64,000 nucleotides of DNA from Entomortierella parvispora (lineage: Eukaryota; Mortierellomycota; Mortierellomycetes; Mortierellales; Mortierellaceae). The stretch lies in NCBI GenBank assembly GCA_963573315.1, contig OY752141.1:2976001-3040000 (forward strand), given 5' to 3'. The notes beneath the pieces were generated by a model, which did no database searches, was not told where the DNA came from, and saw only the letters and a list, made by a program, of their open reading frames with translations. The translations under genes and the position numbers were made by a program. Below are positions 53,966 to 64,000 of the stretch, in pieces. Position 1 is the first letter of the stretch, and every line of letters starts with the position of its first letter.

Positions 53966-55937
53966 CTAGTTGACCAAAAGACTTGATTCGATAATTGATT
54001 GTTGTTTAGGCGTCAGAGGCATGGTCGATCCATGTGGAAAGTTGACATTTTGGAACGCATCGGCCTGGATACTGGCTGTGCTACTGTACGAGGCCGTGTA
54101 CTTGCCAATAATCTTCTTGAGGGCGTAAGGCAAGACCTTCCAGGGAAAGACCTTGACATCCTTTTCAATGTTACGAGGCTTTGGGTTAGGGAACGACATG
54201 ATCAACTTGAAGAAATCCGCACATTCGGATTTGCCCTTGGACACTGTTAGGGGACGGAACCCTTCCAGGTTGCGACGAATTCGGTTCTTTTCCTCGACTG
54301 TGAACCGGACAGCAATCAGTGACTCGAGTAGGTAGATCGTGTCGACTGACGTCAAGAAACAGTCATTCTTCTCGGCCCAGTAAATGCAAGAGACCACGAT
54401 ACTGTTTGGTTGACGGTCCGCAGGTGCCACAGGCGCAAAGCTGCAAGCAATGTCGTTGTTGTCTTGTCGCCGCCAGAATTGTACCAGTCGGCGTTGGTTA
54501 TCCCATTCTTCTGCGCTCCAATTAATGGCCATGTCTTCCATATTGCCAGAAAACTTGAGGTTGGCCTTGTTGACCAGACTCGCGTAAGGGTTGTAACCAC
54601 TGGCAGCCATTCCAGCCGCCATTGAGGTAGATGGGTGAGACTGAGGTCTGTAGGATGAAGGTGCGACAGGCTGTTGACTATTAATATAGCCGATGGCGTG
54701 ATCAGAGCTAGAAGTCGAGGGCAGAGTGTAGGCGGACGCCGAAGTGAGGTCTGTTTGGCCATAGGAAGAGAGATATGGAGCAATCATTTGGTCTATGCAA
54801 GGACAAGAAAGAGGAGAAACAGACGCTGTATTAGAACGTGAGACTTTCTGACGAGAGGGTAAAAAGAGTCTGGTGACTTACTGGCGTTGTAGTATCCATT
54901 GCGGGCAAAGGACGGAGCACCGACGGGCGACTGTGAGTTGTAAGGACTACCAAGCAGGCCTTGTGAGTAAAGTGAGGGATCGTACGCAGTAGTGGTCGAA
55001 GGCATGGTCAAGTAATCGTCGTCATTGTCTGCATAGGATGGGAGTGGAAAAAAGAACGGAAGGAGAAAAGGTAAAGTACGGTGTGAGCAGAGAGGATCGC
55101 CGAATGTTTGTTACCGAGGAAAAAAAAAACGTTTCCAGCTCCAGCGGAAGGAATTTAAATGTTCCTTTTTTTTTCTGATCATTCATTTTTCAATCGTTCT
55201 GGAGACCAAGCAATTGGTCGTTGACTTACGATCAAGGGACGTCGGCGTCGAAGGCAAGAGAGGTGACAATTCGAGGCTGGACGACAGTTGCTGTCTCTTT
55301 GTTGAGACAGGGCTTTCGTCAGGGTCCTGACTGAATTCAAGCTTGTCGCCATTGGATCGCTTGTTGGCCCCACCGACTTGTGCTGGGTCTAAAAGGTAGG
55401 GAGAGCAGGCGGGTTCAAATAAACATGATGATCCTGCAGCAAGAGGACGACAAAAGAGGGTGGGTGGTGTATTGTGTAGGGAGAAGACGTTACCATCGTA
55501 GTAGTTGAAGGAGCCAAAAGGCCAGCTCTCTTGGACCATGTCATTGTCCATCTGCAGGATGTACAGAGGCACCTTGTTGACGAACCACTTTGTGATGGCA
55601 AAGTTGGGGACGGTGCAACTCAAGGTGATGTAGCCATTGGCAGCGTACTGTTTGCTTTCGACTACCAAGGTGCCAAAGCCGATGCGGAGGACCTTGTCCG
55701 TGCTTGACTGAAGGGTGACTGTGAAGGTCTGGCCCTCGGGACCATAGTGTGGATTGTACTCGAGGACACGGGGAGGCGAGCTTGCCGTTGGCTGTGGAGA
55801 GATGTTTTCGTGGTTGGCGGTGGAGGCGATGTTGGTGGCGCTGTCCATTTGCTGAAGATCAGACAGAAGAGACTGAGGGGGGGTCGGCTGTTGAGACTGC
55901 GGGTCAGGCGAGGGAGTAAACTTTCGAGGCTCGAAGT
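53966..55937 (-). CDS. medA: Medusa (MedA)-like developmental transcription regulator
   Basis: Four exons are readable on the minus strand: 55937-55494, 55388-55230, 55028-54882 and 54792-53966, in phase. The first ATG in frame is at 55848, but coding-like sequence (DFEPRKFTPSPDPQSQQPTP) extends in frame to an acceptor at 55938, so an upstream exon may exist. An N-terminal beta-sandwich-like block (VLEYNPHYGPEGQTFTVTLQ, then KVLRIGFGTLVVESKQY) is followed by disordered Ser/Pro sequence and a C-terminal helical domain. That domain has WDNQRRLVQFWRRQD, VSCIYWAEKNDCFLTSVDTI, EEKNRIRRNLEGFRPLTVSK and NPKPRNIEKDVKVFPWK, a pattern strongly conserved in fungal MedA/Acr1/Ren1 proteins. In ascomycetes these control conidiophore or sporulation morphology and adherence. 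The role in this lineage is inferred. A GA-rich region lies upstream. Confidence 0.82.
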
Positions 55938-56000
55938 CTATGGTCGAGCGAGTGAGAGAGAACGGTGAGAAGGGCGAGAAGAGTATAGTGTGTGGGCGAT

Positions 56001-56011
56001 GGAGAAGAGAA

Positions 56012-56047
<36 letters not shown>

Positions 56048-56105
56048 GGAGGGGAGTGAGATGTGTGAGTGTGCAGTGTGTAGTGTGAGTGAGAGAGAGA
56101 GTGAG
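56001..56105. repeat. GA-rich tract upstream of Medusa-like gene
   Basis: Interrupted (GA)n/(GAAA) repeats at 56001-56052 and 56091-56105, pyrimidine-rich in the direction of the minus-strand gene. Confidence 0.8.
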
Positions 56106-59100
56106 CGAGACCGATAGAGTGTGCCAGGACACACCCCTCCTCTCCCCGGTCTTAAATCAGTTGGCCCAAGGAGGATGATCACAGGGAGGCAATGATGGGC
56201 AGGGCCAACAAGCACAGAAACAGCGACAAAGTGCGTGAATGATGTCTTTGTGAGCATCGTCGATCTGTCCCGCTTGGGACTGGGGGAAACCTTTTTTTTC
56301 TCTTCATGGTTGGTTGCGCCCAACGGAATGATGCACACTCGGCATGGTGGCACAAGGCGAAAGGGAAATGAAAAAGGGGGGCAGACCTAGAGCCGTTTGG
56401 TCGAGAGGGGAAGCGTGTCTACTGGACTGGAATGAGCACCAGCAACGAATGACCTACTTTGAATGGCAGACATGTCCATGCTGTGTGCGTCGTGTCAGTG
56501 TCAGCGTCGGTGCCAGTGTCAGCGTCAGAGTAAATCAAGCAGATTTGTTGTGTTGGAGCAAAGGTGGGGAAGGGTCAGCAATGAGAGTGGAGGCGAATGA
56601 ATGAAGAACAAAAGTGAGCGAGTGGGTGAATGAGCAAAAGAAAAGTGGGCGAAAGAGTTGAAAGACTACGCTGCATCCCCTTTTATATCGACAGGTGATG
56701 ATTTTCATGCAGACCAGCGAGTCATCTGCAAAACGCGGACTGGACCAGAAAGCCATCCAAGGCAAAGGACCATCGCACGCTATCGCTATCCCAGACCATC
56801 CCAGACTAGGCCACGGGCGCCTTGCTCTCCTTTGTACCCTCGTCAACATAAAAGAGGGGGGGGGAACCATCTCATTCTTTTCCGCTTGTGAACACCAGGC
56901 ATCTTCCCAGAGGAGCGATCTCTCGCCTGGTCGAACTCTCCTGTCCATTCCTTTCATTCTTCTCGCAATCCATCTTCGTGCGGAGCGAAAGTGAGGCAGA
57001 ATGGCGGATTTGTTCGGACCAGTCACTTTTGAAAAAAAAAAAAAGGAAGATGAAGGCGTTCTATCCCATCCAGCCGGACAGTCCGCCATTCATGGGCGCT
57101 TTCTGGTTGGTCAGAAACTGGGAGACTGCGATCCTGCGGCCCTTGGCCTTCTATCCTTGCCTTCCTTCCACTTTTTCCGCCAGCTACCCAACAACAGACC
57201 AGTGATCACTCCCGCTCACGTTGCTTACCTGCAGAGGGATAATTCGCTCGATTGTTTGTTTGTTTGTTTGTCCGTGTGCTCTTGTGAATGTTTTCCTCGA
57301 TTAACCGTCTCTTTTGGTTTTTTGCGCGGGAAATCAGTTCAGTGCTCAGCGAAAAAGTATGAAGCAAAAAAAAAAAAAAAAAGTATCAGCGAAAGAGAAC
57401 AAAAACGAAGAACACACCCCGTTGCATTTGCAACATTTGTTTTACAGGGTCCAACTATTCATTCCAGATGATGGACATGACTATGGTGGGCAATGCATTC
57501 CACTTTTGTTACTCCCATTGAAATCTCGACCAAGCAAGCGCAACGCTTTTCTCAACGGCTAATCATGAATTGGCAAGCGGTCTGGATCGCACAGGAATTC
57601 AGATCGAAGCACGGTCGTTCCTGGTCAACTGCCTTTCTTGTTTGTTGAATGACAAAACAACGAGGGCACGAGATGAAAGTGGACTGCGTTTAAGGCATGA
57701 TCGTTGGAGGGGTTTATTCGCCGATTGGTCTGTTAGAGAATTCTCCTCATCTCCCTCCCCCTCCACACACGAACTGGCAAATGCTGAAGGTCGGAACACC
57801 ACAGATCATAACTTTCGTCTATCCTTTTTTTCACGAGAGAGGTATCCTCAATAAAGCGGGTGAGGGACCATGTCACACTTTCGTCCGAAATCAACTTTAC
57901 ATTTCGCACCCTTGCAGTCGTGAAGGACGTGGTTCGTGCTCGCTCCAAAAAACAACTGGTTGGGCAATGCAACACCTCTAATTTGTGACAGATTTTGGTG
58001 GCGACGGACTAAACAGTGCACCCCCCTCTCTGTTGTGGCGTCAGCCTTCAACGGCCACGGCCACACAAGCACGCTTTCTTTATCCCTACGAATATGCACC
58101 CGGCCTGAGGGGCCAGTTTAGGTCATTCCATGGCCTCGTCCCCCTTCTCCCCTTACACAGTCTTTAAAATGGTAATTCGCTCTAGCAGATGGGTCGAGCT
58201 CGAGCTGGTCCGTCCGCCTCCCCAGTCCCACACCCCAAAACAGCTGGTGTGCTCCAGAGCGGGCTTGTTCCAGGCCGGTCCAATCATCTTTCGCGAATGC
58301 CCACTTTGGTCATCTATGGCGAGCAGGGTCCCACGTTGCTGGCTTTCGCGTCCAATTGACTGCATGCCCGCGAGCATGGCGCAACGGCAAGCCAGCAAGC
58401 CCCATTCCCTCATTCCCAGAGAGACTCTCGCTCGGCTTGAGATCAAGGCGAGGACGAGCACCCTCCAAGACTCCAAGACCGGACCTGATTTCCTCAGGAC
58501 AAAGCAAGACAACAATCCAAAGAAAGGCACCGCCATTGAGGAGGCGAGGGGGGCAAGGGATGGAGACCGCGACCCCACAGACGATCTTGATCTGATTCAA
58601 CGCCTACGAAGCAGTGAAACGAGACGAACAAACAACTGATCATCGCCCCAAAATGGTCTCATTCCTTATTGTTGTTTCTCGTTGCCGCCATTTTTCAGAC
58701 CAGCTACAAAACAACAACATGTTTCCCCCTAACCCCTTTTTTGACTGCCACGGCCAGCAGTGAGTTTGCCAAAGAGAAGTGTGTGCTGTATGACACAGTG
58801 CCCACAAAGAAGAAGAAGAGACAATTATAAAAAAAGTAAAAGAGGCGACAAGGTGCTCTTGGTCGGCGCCCAAGAGTCAGAGCTGTTTGCTCTGCGATAA
58901 CTATATAAAAGTCGGCGGTCTGGTTGGTGCAATCGGGCCTGGCGTGGGATGACTTTTTAGATAGAGTTTATTGGTTGCGGTATTGTGAGTCTACGTGTTG
59001 TCTAGTCAGAGACTCCCAACAGCAGGAGAAGAAGAAGGAAGGAGGAGGAGGAGGAGGATCAAGATGGGAAGGAGTGATGTGGAAGAAAGAGGCCGAAATG

Positions 59101-59391
59101 AATGGCACACCTGCAAGCGGACAGAAGGATAGAGAGACAGATTGACAGACAACAGACAGACCTTGAGGGAAACAATCACAGAAAGCAAAGTGCCTTTCGT
59201 GCCAGGGGCGCTGTAGTGGCTGCATGGAAAAAGGGGGTGGGTTGCGGCCAGGAGCATGGCTGCAAATCAATTGCAAAGGCTGGGCAGAGGGGGCCGTCCG
59301 TCATCGAACGCGCCGTCCTTTGTTCCTTCCTTTGTTCCTTCCTTCTTTTCTTCCACCTTCTCATCTTGTTGGTCAACGTTCTGCAGTTGCA

Positions 59392-59444
59392 TTCTTTCCT
59401 TCTCTCCCTCCCTCTCTCTCTCTCTCTCTCTCTTTCTCTTTCTT

Positions 59445-59483
<39 letters not shown>

Positions 59484-59554
59484 TTCTTTCTCTCTCTTTC
59501 TCTCTCTTTCTCTCTCTTTCTCTCTCTCTCTCTCTGTCTCTCTCTTCCTTTCTC
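59392..59554. repeat. Long CT/TTTCTC tract upstream of coiled-coil gene
   Basis: About 160 bp of almost pure pyrimidine, mixing (CT)n with repeated TTTCTC units, ending about 45 bp before the start codon of the downstream gene. Confidence 0.9.
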
Positions 59555-59599
59555 CGCCCCACCTTGTTGGTCAGTTCCCTGAACCAACCGCCTCCACGC

Positions 59600-62528
59600 A
59601 TGCTCCGGACCGCAGACGATTCTTCAACCGCTCGACTCGACCACTTGGCAGAGCTTGCCACCTCCCCAACTCAGGCCGCCCATCCTTCTCATCCTTTCTC
59701 TCATTCGCATTACCCGAATCACCAATCACATCATCAGTCCCATCCTTCCTCCCCTCTTTATCAGGACAGACATCCCATGGACGATCTCAGAGGAGGACCG
59801 CCTGTCGTAGGCAGTCATCAGGGTCACCATCACAGCCAGGGCCCCGAGCGATATTCGGGACCACCCTCACACTCGCACCAGCATCCTCATTATCAACAAC
59901 AGCACCATCAACAACAACAGCAACAACAACAACAGCAGCAGCATCCTCACCACCAATCGTCGTTTGGTAGAGGGGAGTCTCGCTCACATCCTGGTCCACA
60001 TCCGCAGCCCTATCAACAGCATCAGGACCAGGATGCGAACGCACCATGGCGTTCGCCCATCACACCCACGACAACTCGCAAGTTCAATAGGATGGCTATC
60101 CACGAGGTCCTGGATTCTCATCATCAGCAACAGCACCAACATCCATACGGGAACGAAGGACGGGAGGACTCGCCGCCTTTCAAACGTAAGGGGTCACCCG
60201 AGGAGTTTGCGTACTCGGATCCTCCTCCAGGGTCTTCCTCTGGAGCACCGTATCCAGGTGGCCACCACCCCCCACGGTAAGACTTTAGTTTGACTTTGGT
60301 CGATTTGACTGCAACCTTTTCCAGGGTGATTTATGTAATCAGGACAGACTGGGCAGACTCGTGGGCGTAAGCCATGCTACAGTAAGAGGCGCTTTGCAAG
60401 GTGCCGGTTTCTTGCATGGGCGTCGACAAACTGTTGAGACGATATCTCTTTCAACCTCTACCTTGCTCTCCAGGACAAAAAAAAAGTGAAGATTAAAGAA
60501 GTCAGGATCAAAGGTCCCCCCTGTCTCTTTGGAGAACCAACAGCAGGGAGCAAGGGGGAGGAGAGGGGAGCGACATACACGCACGCCTGCGTTCCTACCT
60601 TGCACATGCAAGGCAAGAAGATATCCATTCATTATCGACCAGACAGAGTGCACGGAAGCACACTCAAATTAAGCACACAACCCGTCTCTCGATTTTGACT
60701 GACAGCGTTCGATTGGTGCGACAAGGGGCGAAAAATAAGGGAAAAAAGTGGAAACAGGCAGGACGGGAACCCCTTCCCATCCTTACACAACAAACCAATC
60801 CTCGCTCGTCCATTCATGCGTGTCCACTGGCGACGTTTGCGTAACTTTTCGTGCATCGGCCACCCATGGCGCATCGTCTCCTTGTTGCTGGGAGGGATGC
60901 TTATCTCAGGGGCGCGACTCCAAAAAGGCCCTTAGAACAAAATACTAATTCATTTACTGACGAACCATTATAGCAGCTACAGTCGTCCAGACCAGCATCA
61001 GCGTCCACTCTCGCCAAGGTATCGACAGGAATCGCCCATGCCTGGCTCCAACTCGGAGGACGAGGATGATGACATTCGCAACTACAAAAAGCGAAGGATG
61101 GCTCAAATGCAAGGTCAGAGGGGTGGACCACAGCAGCAATCCCCTCCTTCGTCATCCCCTGGCGGACCACCAGAAGTGCTCGATCAGGTGCGCTCGACAT
61201 TGAAGCTAAAGCAGCAACAAAAGGCCATCATCGAGTCCAGGCAAGGCTCGCAGCCACAATTGCCTTCCCAACAGCATGGAAGCATGAAGCCCAACTCTTC
61301 CAACGGCGGCAATCAGCCCATCACAGAGACAACACCCAGCGGCCTCTCTGTTTTTCATGGAAGTGCTTCATTTGCGTCTTTGAATCGACGCCCTCAACCT
61401 TCCCCCAAGAATCCAAAGAACGCCAAGTCCCTGACTATTTTTGCACCGTCTTATTCAGAGTCCTCACTCTCTATCCATTCAGCGCCACTGCAGCCTTCGC
61501 AGAGTCACCAGGCCATGAGTATGAATCCAAGGACATCTCAACCTTTTCTCCAGCGACAGCACCCTCATCCGTATGCACAACATTCTGGGGCCTTTCAGCA
61601 ACCATTGCGATCACCAAGGACCGTTGGCCATTCCAAAAAGCCATCGCGCGTTACGATTCGCCAGTCTGACAACAGGTATGGGGTTCTGTCTACGATTGCC
61701 GTTCTCTCAACACGGACGATGACAGATATTATTCTCAGATGTCGTTGATCTTAACGTCTTTATCACATGTTCTTCCACGTTTCTCTTGCGCCTAGCTCTG
61801 GGACATTGCCAGCACCCATCCTGTCGTCACACACTGGACCATTGCCATCGCCTTCGATGTATCCACCCACTCCTTTTCATTCGAACCCGAAGCAACACTT
61901 TTTGGAGACTGTATCGACTCTTTTCGACTCTGTTGATTCGTCCAGAAACCTCAAGTTTACACTGGAGGAACAGATTCGGAAATCAGCACAGCTTTTACAG
62001 ACACTGCAGTCCAGTGGGACAATGATCGAGAACTTGGTTCGTGGACAATTCAAGGAGCTGGAGAAGGGCGTGATCGACCGTTTTGAAGGCGAGATCGAGC
62101 ACTTGAATGCGCGCGTACGGCAATTGGAAGAGCACCAGGGATTGACACCCCCACCCCGAAAGTCAAAGGCCAGCGTTCCTGCTGCAGCCCCGTCGTCGTC
62201 GTCTACGTCCACGACTACACCGCCTTCGTCTTTGTCCGCAATGACAGGTGTGACTCTGACCTCTGCAGGACCTAACTCTGGATCCAGCTCAGGCTCGGCG
62301 ACAGCGGCGGAATCGAACGGCAGCAACAACAATCGAGACCCTTCTCCTGCATCACAGCATGGAACACCCAACAGCGGGACGCTACCTACGCCGCCGTTGA
62401 CGAAAGCACAGGATTCGGCTATGGAGATTGAGGAGGAGGGGGAGGATGGGCCTGAGCATGCGGAATACCAGTCGTCGGTGCAAAAGTTGCAGGAGCGTAT
62501 TGAAACGCTGGAGGCAAAGAAGGACTGA
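59600..62528 (+). CDS. Disordered His/Gln-rich nuclear-type protein with coiled coil
   Basis: Three exons, 59600-60276, 60974-61675 and 61796-62528, in phase, 703 residues. I do not recognise the family. The N-terminal 230 residues are His/Pro/Ser/Gln-rich with a polyGln run. A basic patch (DIRNYKKRRMAQ) preceded by an acidic Ser stretch (NSEDEDDD) looks like a nuclear localisation signal. A short conserved-looking block AKSLTIFAPSYSESSL follows. The only ordered region is helical, at about residues 480-580: it starts HFLETVSTLFDSVD and ends in a leucine-rich coiled coil (EIEHLNARVRQLEEH). A second short helix closes the protein (SSVQKLQERIETLEAKK). The layout suggests a chromatin- or transcription-associated scaffold, which is inference from composition. 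Intron 1 is 697 nt. A long CT tract lies in the leader. Confidence 0.75.
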
Positions 62529-63371
62529 ACGATACCTCTATTTTTTGACACAGATGATACCTTTCTGCTGGCAACCAACCACACATGCAATAAACCAAAC
62601 GACTACAGCCGGCTGCAGAGCGAGGTGTTTGAGAACGAAGTGCGAGAGAAGAGAGGGGAAGTCACGCAGGAAGTTGCTCGATCGCATGTACTGCAAGGCC
62701 ATTTTCCTCTCCACATTCTTTGTCCCTTCTTTTCCTTTCATTCATTCATCCATCCATCCGTCCAATCCATCCATTCACATTCATCCTCTCCCACCCTCTC
62801 CATTTCCCCTCCGTCCCCTCGTCATCTTGTTCCTCTAAATCCCTGGTCTGTCAAAGCTCCAGGAGGATCCATCTCGTCCGGCTTTCCCTAATTGTCTTTC
62901 TCTCCTCTCTCACACTCTCACTCTCACTCGCACTCGCACTCGCTTCTCTCCACCTGTGTTTCGCGACATTGAGCGCTTTGCCAGCCTCTTCTCATCTAAC
63001 CACAGTCAACAATCACACCCAATTGACTCCTTTGCTCCCTCCTCGGCCTCGGGTATGAATAAACACATTCCGCCCTGTACTTTTCGTTGATAGGACCTTG
63101 CATCCCGCTCGGCGCGACAGCATCGTGCAAAATGCAAGGTCCATCCTGCATTAGAGAGAGACAGAGAGCCCTGGCCGCCAAACAAGCACCGTCTAGAAAT
63201 TGCTTAATTACGAGTCCAATTCATCACACGCCCTAATCGACATTGTTCCTCATCGTCTTTGTCATTCCACCATCCATAGCTCTCGTTTCTGTACCCTTCT
63301 TCTGCCCCAATTCGACCAAGGCTATATCGTTCTAGAGCAAGAATAGATCGTTATTGCCTTAGGGCTGGAGA
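62529..63371. other. Intergenic; 3' UTR and promoter
   Basis: About 840 bp with no supported gene. It contains a (TCCA)-rich stretch near 62745-62775 and CT-rich blocks up to 63000 before the next start codon. Confidence 0.6.
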
Positions 63372-63975
63372 ATGAACTCGACCATGGTCACCGCTATCGA
63401 ACACCATTCCAATCAGCAGCAGCCCCCGTATGGTGCCGGCGGTAATATCCAAACCTCAAACATCGGCAATAGTTCCAGAGGACCTAAATCGCCAGGACTC
63501 AACTCTGCTAATGGAAGCGCCTTGGTGAAAGGAGGTCAATCTAAAAAAGCCGCCGCCGCTGCTGCCGCGGCAGCGAGGTCGCTATCCTTGCAGACAAAAC
63601 CTGCAGATATTCAAACCACATCGTCTATGTCATCGAGTCCCCTTACGGCACTGTCCTCTCCGGGGATCCCTGGATCAGCTACAATTCGAGGCATTAAGAG
63701 GCCTTTGGAGACCTTAGCCAAGGTAGGTGTTGATCATTCCTCTCTGCATGCATGGATGGTCTTCCCAAATTCTAACAAAAATAATTGTTTTCCGACCTAA
63801 CATACACTTCTTCGCCCTTCTCATTTCGTGAATTTTTGTGTAGGGTGTTGTGAAGAAAGGTAAACTATCCATACAGTACTTGGGGAATGGTGTTTGGGGA
63901 GTGCATCCTGTTGAAGGAGGAAAGAAACCTAACATTGTCCATGGACGTGTTCATAGATCTTGTGGCAAAGTATAA
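63372..63975 (+). CDS. Small unknown protein with Ala/Ser-rich N-terminus (window-edge gene)
   Basis: Two exons, 63372-63722 and 63844-63975, in phase, about 160 residues. The first exon is low-complexity: Gln/Gly/Ser-rich, a nine-Ala run after GGQSKK, then Ser/Pro-rich sequence ending in a basic RGIKRPLETLAK. The second exon is compact and looks like the conserved part: KKGKLSIQYLGNGVWGVHPV, then HGRVHRSCGKV. I do not recognise it. The stop TAA at 63973-63975 directly overlaps a possible donor (AAAGTATAA), so the gene might instead continue past the window edge. Confidence 0.6.
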
Positions 63976-64000
63976 AAACAGGCCAGCTTCGTTCATTGTT

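Larger units (their letters stand above)
55938..59599. other. Long divergent region upstream of Medusa-like and coiled-coil genes
   Basis: About 3.7 kb without a supported gene. The part next to the Medusa-like gene is GA-rich on the plus strand (56001-56105), so CT-rich on its coding strand. The part next to the plus-strand gene is a long CT tract (59392-59554). Intervening open frames (for example 58130-58639) have no recognisable features. TATA-like ATATAAAAG lies near 58902. Confidence 0.55.

Noticed and set aside
57001-57471. Plus-strand frame starting MADLFGPVTFEKKKK
   Set aside because: It passes through two poly-A runs and a CT-type repeat, with no family resemblance and no splice context.
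58130-58639. 169-codon plus-strand frame, with an overlapping minus-strand frame
   Set aside because: Both strands are open over the same stretch and neither shows motifs, hydrophobic pattern or a conserved block.
59176-59661. Arg/Glu-rich minus-strand frame
   Set aside because: It is a translation of the CT tract in reverse; the composition comes from (GA)n repeats.
1-64000. tRNA and rRNA genes
   Set aside because: A scan for B-box-like GGTTCGAA/GGTTCAAA sequences found only matches inside protein-coding exons, without cloverleaf context.

Overview
The window is nuclear DNA of a filamentous fungus, most likely Mortierellomycotina (Mortierella/Linnemannia group) or a close Mucoromycota relative. 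This is inferred from short GT-AG introns with CTAAC/CTAAT-like branch sites, a single fused ATP-citrate lyase gene, very glutamine/serine-rich regulators, and pyrimidine-rich leaders before start codons. No species was identified by search. Exon borders below were read by eye from splice signals and family conservation.

Layout. 2.1-4.3 kb: a membrane protein with a PPAY motif. 5.5-8.5 kb: a PQ-loop vacuolar amino-acid transporter. 8.9-14.0 kb: two tandem paralogous single-pass membrane proteins plus the decayed remnant of a third. 15.1-17.7 kb: a divergent pair, complex I subunit NDUFB8 and replication protein RPA2, sharing a 321-bp promoter with a doubled ACGCG element. 18.2-21.3 kb: an Spt23/Mga2-type IPT-ankyrin regulator without a visible membrane anchor. 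21.3-26.7 kb: a long gene-poor stretch. 26.7-32.6 kb: a 1,849-residue polyQ C2H2 zinc-finger protein. 32.9-36.6 kb: ATP-citrate lyase, the cytosolic acetyl-CoA source for lipid synthesis. 38.4-42.9 kb: a housekeeping cluster of mitoribosomal bL31m, a PAC4-like proteasome chaperone, ribosomal eL8 (with a start-codon-only first exon) and the mitochondrial rRNA dimethyltransferase TFB1M. 50.8-55.9 kb: a vacuolar Ca2+/H+ exchanger and a Medusa-like regulator. 59.6-64 kb: a disordered coiled-coil protein and a small unknown gene.

The exceptional region is 43.0-50.7 kb, an accessory island between conserved genes. It holds a decayed Crypton-type (Ndc10-like recombinase) gene on the minus strand. 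Divergent from it is a large gene whose C-terminal half is a Fanzor, the eukaryotic TnpB-like RNA-guided nuclease: RuvC-I Asp, a CX4C...CX2C zinc finger and a terminal DRD motif. Its N-terminal half is an XPG/FEN1-type flap-nuclease fold that keeps its acidic residues. One reading-frame break lies between the two XPG segments. A 12-bp direct repeat and a small 3' hairpin flank the gene. A single polypeptide combining a structure-specific nuclease with an RNA-guided nuclease is the best candidate here for an undescribed system.
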